A stretch of DNA of 64,000 bases from Novosphingobium mathurense (GTDB lineage Bacteria > Pseudomonadota > Alphaproteobacteria > Sphingomonadales > Sphingomonadaceae), in NCBI RefSeq assembly GCF_900168325.1, contig NZ_FVZE01000002.1, forward strand, positions 843,067 through 907,066. Reading direction: 5' to 3'. The first letter of the stretch is position 1. The number at the start of each line of letters is the position of its first letter. Of the stretch, positions 57,353-64,000 are shown piece after piece. The translations under genes and the position numbers were made by a program. Below the pieces are notes generated by a model. The model made no database searches and was not told the origin of the DNA. It saw only the letters and a program-made list of their open reading frames with translations.

Positions 57353-59173
57353 TTATTCGGCGGCTTCGCCCAGCTCGTCGGTCTCGGAGGCCTGGCGTGC
57401 CCACATCTCGGCATAGAGCCCGCCCGCCCGCAAGAGCTGCCCGTGAGTGCCGCTTTCGGCCAGTCTGCCTTCCTGCAGGACGAGGATGGAATCGGCATCG
57501 GCGATGGTCGAGAGGCGGTGCGCGATGGAGAGCGAGGTGCGGTGTTCCGCGACCCGGTGGAGGGTGGCCAGGATGTCCTGCTCGGTTCGGGTGTCGAGCG
57601 CGCTGGTCGCTTCGTCGAGAAGCAGTATCGGCGGATTCTTGACGAGCGTGCGGGCGATGGCGACCCTCTGCTTCTCGCCCCCAGAGAGCTTGAGGCCGCG
57701 TTCGCCTACCTCGGTTGCGAAACCTTGCGGCAGGCGATCGATCAGGCCCATGAGCGCGGCGCCGCGGGCGGCTTCCTCGATATCCGCCTGGGTCGCATCG
57801 TCGCGGCCATAACCGATATTGTAGCCGATGGTGTCGTTGAACAGCACCGAGTCCTGCGGGACGATCCCGATTGCGGCGCGCAGCGATGCCTGAGTGACGT
57901 CCTTGATGTCCTGTCCGTCGATCAGGATGCGCCCGCCCTGCGGATCGTAGAAGCGGAAAAGCAGGCGGGCGAGCGTCGACTTGCCCGCGCCCGATGGGCC
58001 GACGATGGCATAGTTGCGGCCTGCCGGAACTTCGAAGGAGAGGCCGTGGAGGATCTGGCGATCCTTCTCGTAACCGAACACGACATTGTCGAAGACCACC
58101 GAGGGGCGCCGGATGACAAGTGCAGGCGCGCCGGGCCTGTCCGAAACTTCCTGGGGCTCGTCGAGCAGGCGGAACATCTCGGCCATGTCGATCAGGCCCT
58201 GCCGGATCGTGCGATAGACCATGCCCAGCATGTCGAGCGGACGGAACAGCTGCGTCAGATAGGTCTGCACGAAGACGAGCTGACCGGCGGTGTACTGGCC
58301 GCGGTACCAGCCCCAGACGGTATAGGCGAGGGCGCATGCCATGAGCAGGTTGACGATCACCGCCTGAGCGATGTTGAGCATGCCAAGCGAGTTCTCGCTC
58401 TTGACCGCGGCAGCCGCATAGGCGCGCGTTGCCTGGGCATAGCGCTCTTCCTCGCGGTGTTCTGCCGAGAAGTACTTTACCGTCTCGTAGTTGAGCAGCG
58501 AGTCGACGGCGCGGGCCAGGGCCTGTCCGTCGAGTCGGTTCATCTGCTCGCGCAGTTTGGTGCGCCATTCGGTGATCGTGCGCGTTACCCAGATATAGGC
58601 GGCGATCGCGACGGCCGTGGCGGCGACGAGGCCCCATCCGAAGTTGATGTAGAAGATGACCGCGACGACCGCGAGCTGGATCACCGTGGGGGCGATGTTG
58701 AACAGCATGAAGTAGAGCATCGTGTCGATGCTCTTGGTGCCGCGCTCGATGGTCTTGGTGATCTCTCCGGTACGCCGCCCGAGGTGGAAGCGCAGGCTCA
58801 GGCGATGGAGCTGGCCGAAGACGTTCTCCGCCAGTGAGCGCGTCGCATCCTGACCGACCCGCTCGAAGACGATGTTGCGCAGGTTGTCGAAGCCGGTCTG
58901 CGCAAAGCGCCCGGCCGAGTAGCCCAGCACCGTGAGCATCGCCAGTTGCACCAGCTTCGGACCGGTCGCGCCCATCGCATCGACGGCCCACTTGAGCAGG
59001 TAGGGCAGGGTAAGCTGCGTCCCGATGGACGCGAGGATGAAGATACAGGCGAACACGATCCGCCAGCGCAGGGCCTTGTTGTCGGCGGGCCAGAGGTAAG
59101 GAAGGAACCTCAGAAGCGTGCGCCAGCCGTCATGGCGGGCGTTGGGATTGTTCACGGCTGTATCGGGTGGCAT
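57353..59173 (-). CDS. ABC exporter, ATM1/heavy-metal type
   Basis: 606 residues, fused membrane and ATPase domains. TM helices span ~40-340, including GRRTGEITKTIERGTKSIDT; the ATPase domain has Walker A GPSGAGKSTLARLLFRFYD, signature LSGGEKQRVAIAR, Walker B ILLLDEATSALD and the H-loop IAHRLSTIADAD. The closest known role is glutathione-linked export by ATM1-type transporters that handle Fe-S precursors or metal conjugates. Given the many GSTs in this genome, export of glutathione conjugates is an attractive alternative. Confidence 0.88.
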   Translation of the reverse strand: MPPDTAVNNPNARHDGWRTLLRFLPYLWPADNKALRWRIVFACIFILASIGTQLTLPYLLKWAVDAMGATGPKLVQLAMLTVLGYSAGRFAQTGFDNLRNIVFERVGQDATRSLAENVFGQLHRLSLRFHLGRRTGEITKTIERGTKSIDTMLYFMLFNIAPTVIQLAVVAVIFYINFGWGLVAATAVAIAAYIWVTRTITEWRTKLREQMNRLDGQALARAVDSLLNYETVKYFSAEHREEERYAQATRAYAAAAVKSENSLGMLNIAQAVIVNLLMACALAYTVWGWYRGQYTAGQLVFVQTYLTQLFRPLDMLGMVYRTIRQGLIDMAEMFRLLDEPQEVSDRPGAPALVIRRPSVVFDNVVFGYEKDRQILHGLSFEVPAGRNYAIVGPSGAGKSTLARLLFRFYDPQGGRILIDGQDIKDVTQASLRAAIGIVPQDSVLFNDTIGYNIGYGRDDATQADIEEAARGAALMGLIDRLPQGFATEVGERGLKLSGGEKQRVAIARTLVKNPPILLLDEATSALDTRTEQDILATLHRVAEHRTSLSIAHRLSTIADADSILVLQEGRLAESGTHGQLLRAGGLYAEMWARQASETDELGEAAE

Positions 59174-59209
59174 CGCCGCTATTTAGGGAACCTTGGCGGT
59201 TACACAATC

Positions 59210-60109
59210 TCAACCGGGCAGATCGAACAGGATCTTTCGCGTCGTGAAGTCGATCGCCACGCGCCGGAATGCCCGCAATTCGCGCATGCCGAGGAAGATC
59301 GCGGGGCGCCTTTCAAGGTCGAGAGCCTTGAACGCCGGGGCATCGGCGAAGGCGATAAGCACATTGGTGACTTCCAGCGAATCCAGCTTGAGCTTTTGCG
59401 CGAGGCCGAAATTGATGGGAAGCGTCTGCCCGGTAACCGACGTCAGCATCCCGGTGCCTTTCTTGTGTTCGCGCATGGCCCGTTCCAGCGCGCGATTGCC
59501 GATCGTGCTGCTGGAGCCGGTATCGATGACAACCGAAGTGCGGATGCCGTCGATCATGGCCTGCGTCACGATCAGTTGGCCGGAGCGCTTGCGGGCGCGA
59601 ACCGTGATTTCGTAGCTGCCGTTGCGGTCGAAATCGTGGGGGTCGCCGATCTGTATGGTGTTGCGGTCGAAATCGAGGACGACGCGCTGGTGCTGCAGGC
59701 TGTCGGTGCCCAGAATGCCGTCCGCGCCGATATGCCGGTCCTGCAGCAGGGGCACGGTGAGGTCGTAGAAGGTGCGTTGCCCGACATCGATGGAATCGAT
59801 CCGTGCCGTTTCCGCCTCGTCCACCCCGGCCAGGCTTATCACCTTGGTGCTCGGACCGGTCCTCAGACCGAGCGATCTGGCGAGCGCGGTCGACAGCACC
59901 GTGTTTTGCGAGCCGGTATCGATGAGGAACTGGTAGGGCCCCTCGCCGTGGATCGCGACCCCGATGGTCATACGGTCGTCGGCGTCAGGCTGGGCCTCGA
60001 GGATTTCGCCGGCGGCATCGCTGTCGTCAGGGATCGATTGTGCTGGCGTGGCAGCTATCGCCGAATGCGCGATCAGGGCCGCCGCCAAAGCGAACGCCGT
60101 GCCTGTCAT
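59210..60109 (-). CDS. Retropepsin-like aspartyl protease, periplasmic
   Basis: 299 residues. A signal peptide (MTGTAFALAAALIAHSAIA) is followed by two similar lobes, each with the catalytic triplet: FLIDTGSQNTV near residue 65 and VVIDTGSSSTI near 195. The duplicated single-chain form has both aspartates, unlike one-lobe retropepsins that dimerise. Its substrate is unknown. It is 36 bases from the ABC exporter on the same strand. Confidence 0.83.
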   Translation of the reverse strand: MTGTAFALAAALIAHSAIAATPAQSIPDDSDAAGEILEAQPDADDRMTIGVAIHGEGPYQFLIDTGSQNTVLSTALARSLGLRTGPSTKVISLAGVDEAETARIDSIDVGQRTFYDLTVPLLQDRHIGADGILGTDSLQHQRVVLDFDRNTIQIGDPHDFDRNGSYEITVRARKRSGQLIVTQAMIDGIRTSVVIDTGSSSTIGNRALERAMREHKKGTGMLTSVTGQTLPINFGLAQKLKLDSLEVTNVLIAFADAPAFKALDLERRPAIFLGMRELRAFRRVAIDFTTRKILFDLPG

Positions 60110-60253
60110 TTCCTGCTCCCGGGCAGTCGGTTTTTCTTATTTGTGGCTACGGGACTTTACCACCAAACCGGCCGCAAACAAAGGAATTGGGACGACTTGG
60201 CCCCCTGAACGATTGGCGATTGCTTAACGCTCGCATGATACCGCCGCGCAGTG

Positions 60254-61171
60254 ATGTCGAAGTTTATGGACAGAGGGCTGCGCAAGCTGCGCGAGTTGCG
60301 CCACAACCGGGCGGCGAAGGCGGTTCTGGCGACACCGCCTGTCCAGCCTCGCGAAGATGGCGTCATCGTCTTTTCCATGATCGGCACGAGAGTTCTCCTG
60401 CCCTATCTGGTGGCAGCCAAGTCGCTCCATGCGCAACTGCAGCGCGGACGCTTCGTGATCCTCGACGATGGCACGCTGACGCATGCGGACAAGGCCGTGC
60501 TCGACCGGCATCTCGGCAAGCCTGAGATTCTCGCGATTGCCTCTGTCGAAACGGGCGATTGCCCGAGTGGGGGCTGTTGGGAGCGTCTGCTGACGCTGCT
60601 GGTGCTGCGCCGCAATGCCTACGTGATCCAGCTCGATTCCGACACGGTCACAACCGGACCGGTCGATGAAGTGCTCGAAGCCATAGAGCAGGGGCGAAAC
60701 TTCACCCTTTGCGGCGGCGTCGATTGCGAGCTTCAACCGGTTGGGTGCTATGCCGCCGATCCCGAGCAGCTGGGGCGCGATGTCCATATTCAGCTTCTGG
60801 CCGAAGCGACGCTGGAGAGGATCGATGCGGGTCTGCCGCATCCGCGCCGTTATGCCCGTGGCTGCGCTGGGTTTGCAGGTTTTGCACCCGGCGGCTTTGA
60901 TCGCGGCGTAGCCGATGCCTTCTCGCGCGAGGCTTCGGCATTGCTGGGCCGCGATCGTTGGCGACAATGGGGCAGCGAACAGGTCATGTCGAACGTCATC
61001 ATCACGGCGGAGGACGAGCCGGTCCTGCTTCCCTATGCGCGCTACATGAACTTCTGGAATGAAGCGCCGCCCGCAGGCGTGAGCTTCATCCATTTCGTCG
61101 GCACCTACCGTTATCACCGCGACGCCTATACCGACGCCACGCATAGGGCGATCGCGGCATTGCGCGCCTGA
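60254..61171 (+). CDS. Nucleotide-sugar glycosyltransferase-like protein
   Basis: 305 residues. GT-A-like: LPYLVAAKSLHAQL, FVILDDGTLT, then the LLVLRRNAYVIQLDSDTVT segment with the metal-binding Asp-Ser-Asp. RGCAGFAGFAPGGFDRG and the acidic WGSEQVMSNVII follow. I cannot assign a CAZy family. It lies at the edge of the surface-glycan cluster (flippase and GT2) and is probably part of it. The start could also be the GTG at 60251. Confidence 0.65.
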   Translation: MSKFMDRGLRKLRELRHNRAAKAVLATPPVQPREDGVIVFSMIGTRVLLPYLVAAKSLHAQLQRGRFVILDDGTLTHADKAVLDRHLGKPEILAIASVETGDCPSGGCWERLLTLLVLRRNAYVIQLDSDTVTTGPVDEVLEAIEQGRNFTLCGGVDCELQPVGCYAADPEQLGRDVHIQLLAEATLERIDAGLPHPRRYARGCAGFAGFAPGGFDRGVADAFSREASALLGRDRWRQWGSEQVMSNVIITAEDEPVLLPYARYMNFWNEAPPAGVSFIHFVGTYRYHRDAYTDATHRAIAALRA

Positions 61172-61181
61172 GCGCAGCCCT

Positions 61182-62651
61182 TCAGCGGCGCAGGACGAAG
61201 CTGGCCAGCTCGAACAGGCTCCGGCGGGCAAAGACGAACAGAAGCGCTCCGTAAATTGCCGCGCCCGTCGCTATCAGCGCGACAAGGCGAACGACCGGCG
61301 CAAGGGTGCCGATGGCTTGGTCGAGCAGGGTGACGCCAAGGGCCATGGTCAATGCCGCCAGTACCGGAGCGTACAAGGCCCGGGCGAAAGCGCCGGTCGT
61401 TGTGCCGATGGCAGGCAATGACCAGGCGAGGGCGAAGGTCGCCAGCAGCGGGTAAGCGATCAGCCAGGCTGCGGCGATGCCGGTACTGCCGAATTGCGCG
61501 CCGACGAGAAAGGCTGCGGGCATCAGCACGGCACCCAGCGCCGTCGTGCGCGTTGCCAGGCCGGGTTTGCCGACGGCATTGGTCGCCGGAGCAAGCAGGA
61601 CGTGCAGGGTCATGAATGGCATGGCCAGCGCCAGAAGCCTTACGACCGGGGTGGCCTCAAGCCACTTGTCCCCCAGCATGACATGGATCAGCGGCTGTGC
61701 CGTGGCGGCGAGGCCAAGACACATGGGCAGGGCGAGAAGCATGATGAGCCGGGTCGAAGCGACAAAGCCGGACGCGAGCGCGTCCCTGTCGTCCTTGACC
61801 CGCGCATAGGCGGAAAAGGCCACTTCGTTCAGTGGCGGCACCACCTTGGTGACGAAGATCTGTGCGAGGAACAGCGACGTCGTATAGATTCCCAGTTCAT
61901 GCACCGGGAACGCACGGCCGGCGATGACGACGTCGGCCTGGGTCTGCACGAACCAGAACAGGCTGGAAACGGTCATCATCCCGCCATAGCGGGCAATGTC
62001 CCAAACCCCGTTGAAGTTGAAGCTTGGCCAGGTGAAGGCGCGCGCCACCAGCGCCATGCCGATCGCGCGGCTCGAGAACAGTGCAATCGGAGCGAGGACG
62101 AGAGTCCAGGCGCCCATGCCCGCCAGCGCGCCGCCGAGTGCTGCAAAGGCACCGATCAGCGCCGAGGCGATATTGACCTGTGCCTGTCGGCGAAAGTCCA
62201 TTTCGCGCGAAAGGATCGCGTAACCCAGCGCAAGGAAGGGATTCGTTAGATAGATCAGCGCCTGTACCCGCAACATGTCGGCGACGACCGGTTGCTCGTA
62301 ATACGCAGCGACCAGCGGCGCAGTGAGAATCTGGATCGTGGCGAGCACGCCGTTCAGGACGATCAGCATGCCGAAGAGCTGGCGCAGCATCTGCGCGCTC
62401 GTCTCGCTCTTCTGGATATAGGCGTTGGCCAGGCCGTAGCCATTGAGCAGCGCCAGCAGCCCCAGCACGACCGACGTCATCGCGTAGAGGCCGTAGTCGC
62501 CAGGCGACAGGATGCGGATGACCAGGAATGTCGCCAGCCAGGAGATCACCTGGCCCAGGATCTGCGTTCCTGACCGCCAGATCACTGCACTGCGCACTTT
62601 CTGGCGCAGGGTTGGTCCGGCGTAGGTATCGGCTTCCACGGCGCTCGTCAC
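61182..62651 (-). CDS. Polysaccharide flippase (MATE/Wzx-like, oligosaccharide exporter)
   Basis: 489 residues with about 12-14 membrane helices. The RSAVIWRSGTQILGQVISW start and ATFLVIRILSPGDYGLYAMT are the Wzx/PST-type entry; it moves lipid-linked oligosaccharide across the inner membrane. The GTG at 62651 overlaps the GT2 stop (GTGA), and the N-terminal extension from the longer frame lacks family sequence. Co-transcribed with the GT2 gene. Confidence 0.85.
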   Translation of the reverse strand: MTSAVEADTYAGPTLRQKVRSAVIWRSGTQILGQVISWLATFLVIRILSPGDYGLYAMTSVVLGLLALLNGYGLANAYIQKSETSAQMLRQLFGMLIVLNGVLATIQILTAPLVAAYYEQPVVADMLRVQALIYLTNPFLALGYAILSREMDFRRQAQVNIASALIGAFAALGGALAGMGAWTLVLAPIALFSSRAIGMALVARAFTWPSFNFNGVWDIARYGGMMTVSSLFWFVQTQADVVIAGRAFPVHELGIYTTSLFLAQIFVTKVVPPLNEVAFSAYARVKDDRDALASGFVASTRLIMLLALPMCLGLAATAQPLIHVMLGDKWLEATPVVRLLALAMPFMTLHVLLAPATNAVGKPGLATRTTALGAVLMPAAFLVGAQFGSTGIAAAWLIAYPLLATFALAWSLPAIGTTTGAFARALYAPVLAALTMALGVTLLDQAIGTLAPVVRLVALIATGAAIYGALLFVFARRSLFELASFVLRR

Positions 62652-63649
62652 TGGCCACTGGCCTTCTGCAGCAAGGTTCCCAGCGTTCCCGTCGACTGGT
62701 TGCCGCGGCGATGCGCATTGCGGCGCCACGATAGCATCGGGCGCGCGAGCGAAGGCAGGACGTTCCATAGAGCGAAAGACAGGTTCCACACCGGTCCTTT
62801 GACGCGTGAGCGCACGGCCTTGAGTTCGGCCAGGCCACGGGAGGTATCGCCGTCCACGACGCGGTCGATGGCATGCTCGAAGGCCAGCGCCTGCGCGCTG
62901 TCTGATGCGAGGCGAGCGAGCAATGCCTGTTCGGGCGCGTCGACGGGCAGGGCGGCGCGGGCCTTTTCATAGACCTTGAGGTTGCCCATCAGCATGCGGC
63001 CCGCGTGGGCCGAGGCCGAATTGCTGCGTACCCGGTACTCGCCGAGCACTGCATCGACATAGCGGGCCGGACCGCCCAGTTGCATCAGGCGGACCCAGAG
63101 ATCGAAGTCCTCGGATTGGGCCATTGTCGTGTCGAAGCCGCCAATGGCGTCGAAGTCCGCTCGGCGAAAGGTCGAGCCGATATAGACACCGAAGCTGCGG
63201 TCCAACACGTCGGCAAGCGTGCCGTGCAGGCCATCGCCGCTTCCCTGTCCGGCATTGAAGCACAAACGTTCGCGGGCGACGGCGCCGAAGATCAGGGCAT
63301 TGCAGGTGGCCAGGCGAACTTCCGGCTCGGCCTCGAACAGACTGACCATTGTCGACAGATAGGTGGGGCGGAACCGGTCGTCCCCGTCCAGCAAAGCGAT
63401 CAGCGGCGCGCAACTCGCTGCGATGGCGGCGTTGCGGGCAGCCGATACGCCCTTGTTGGCGGATTGGAGGAATCGGATGCGGGGGTCGTGCAAGTAGGGA
63501 GCGACGGCTCCTGCCACATCGTCGGGTGCGCCATCGTCGATGACCATGCATTCCCAGTCCGCGTAATCCTGCGCGAGCAGGGAATCGAGAGCCTCGCCAA
63601 CAAGGTGGGCCACGCCATAGGCGGGAACGATAACGGCGATACGGGGCAT
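62648..63649 (-). CDS. Family 2 glycosyltransferase
   Basis: 333 residues. AVIVPAYGVAHLVGEALDSLL, VIDDGAPDD, NKGVSAARNAAI and LIALLDGDDRFRPTYL (GT-A with the Asp-Gly-Asp-Asp metal site), SEDFDLWVRL as base region, then a short C-terminal helical domain. Likely adds a sugar to a surface polysaccharide repeat unit. ATG at 63649; upstream sequence in frame is of low family likeness. Confidence 0.88.
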   Translation of the reverse strand: MPRIAVIVPAYGVAHLVGEALDSLLAQDYADWECMVIDDGAPDDVAGAVAPYLHDPRIRFLQSANKGVSAARNAAIAASCAPLIALLDGDDRFRPTYLSTMVSLFEAEPEVRLATCNALIFGAVARERLCFNAGQGSGDGLHGTLADVLDRSFGVYIGSTFRRADFDAIGGFDTTMAQSEDFDLWVRLMQLGGPARYVDAVLGEYRVRSNSASAHAGRMLMGNLKVYEKARAALPVDAPEQALLARLASDSAQALAFEHAIDRVVDGDTSRGLAELKAVRSRVKGPVWNLSFALWNVLPSLARPMLSWRRNAHRRGNQSTGTLGTLLQKASGQ

Positions 63650-64000
63650 TCGTGTGTCTATCCGGTTGCGCGATGACTTCGGCATTGCCGAGCGTGATAG
63701 CATGTGGGTGTTAACCAAGGCTCTACGCGAGCGGGGTCTGCCCGATCCGGCAGCGGGGAGGGGCACTGGCTGGGCGAAGGTGAAGTCCGCTGCTGCGTGC
63801 CGGCCCAGGGTGTGTACCTTGCGTCTGTTGGGCGAGGCCCCATGTTGTGTGAGGGTCTTGTGGAGGCTTGGTGGTTTTGGCCTGATCGGGGTTTCATGAA
63901 ACTTTTTTGAAAAAAGGGTTTGACCGAATCGTGGGTGGGACTTAGAGGGCCTCTCACCGCGGCGGAACACACGGTTTTCTGCTACGGTCGCCAACACAGA
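63650..64000. other. Intergenic region at the window edge
   Basis: 351 bases with no supportable gene. Contains the perfect palindrome GTTTCATGAAAC (63891-63902) followed by CTTTTTTGAAAAAAG, AT-rich and unlike the rest of the window; it may be a promoter or terminator region for the next gene outside the window. Confidence 0.4.

Overview
The window looks like a chromosomal segment of a sphingomonad (Alphaproteobacteria, Sphingomonadales), most probably a Novosphingobium-type lignin degrader. This rests on gene content and protein resemblance recalled from memory: LigE/LigF/LigG-type glutathione S-transferases, a NOV1-type lignostilbene dioxygenase, a LigW-type decarboxylase, TonB-dependent receptors, and an alphaproteobacterial core set (COQ9, CBP3-type chaperone, DUF1134, HslVU, AcnB). 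I see no insertion sequence, integrase, CRISPR array or prophage gene.

Region 1, about 1-29.3 kb, is a dense catabolic island for lignin-derived biaryls. Going right: the end of a TonB receptor; an operon of two overlapping GSTs (BaeA/BaeB-like), a lipoprotein PQQ/haem alcohol dehydrogenase and an amidohydrolase; an SDR pseudogene; a leftward VOC-SDR-BKACE operon divergent from an XRE regulator; a thioesterase plus Nu-class GST pair; then ligF-ligE-ligG-aldehyde dehydrogenase. Next come an aromatic-acid MFS transporter, an acyl-CoA dehydrogenase, a MarR regulator divergent from a lignostilbene dioxygenase, and a leftward block of MFS, ligW, aldehyde dehydrogenase, an NTF2-like protein (candidate diarylpropane lyase) and MFS. 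Divergent from that block are two LigD/LigL-type SDRs followed by a LacI regulator. Read as pathways this gives: (a) beta-O-4 dimers: C-alpha oxidation (three SDRs), ether cleavage (LigF, LigE, possibly the heterodimer), glutathione removal (LigG, Nu GST), aldehyde oxidation (ALDH), acetyl-CoA-dependent cleavage of vanilloyl acetate (BKACE) and aroyl-CoA hydrolysis (thioesterase); (b) beta-1 dimers: NTF2-like lyase then stilbene dioxygenase; (c) the 5-5 biphenyl branch: LigW.

Region 2, 29.3-33.2 kb, is signalling: a PilZ-HTH fusion, a NarL-type response regulator and a membrane histidine kinase. Two intergenic regions here carry the same GTTAG-N9-CTAAC dyad.

Region 3, 33.4-64 kb, is mostly conserved core genome: acnB, tRNA-Ser(GCU), DUF1134, an aromatic/aspartate aminotransferase, GNAT, ribD-ribE, a YgjP-type peptidase, a YcgN-type protein, SCO1, an ankyrin protein, COQ9, feoAB with a possible Fur box, ssb, a TonB receptor with a divergent TetR and a large shared palindrome, DUF177, a CBP3-type chaperone, an OmlA lipoprotein, hslVU, a SulP transporter, an ATM1-type ABC exporter, a retropepsin-like protease and a surface-glycan cluster (GT-like protein, flippase, GT2). 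GTG or TTG starts supported by good ribosome binding sites are common.
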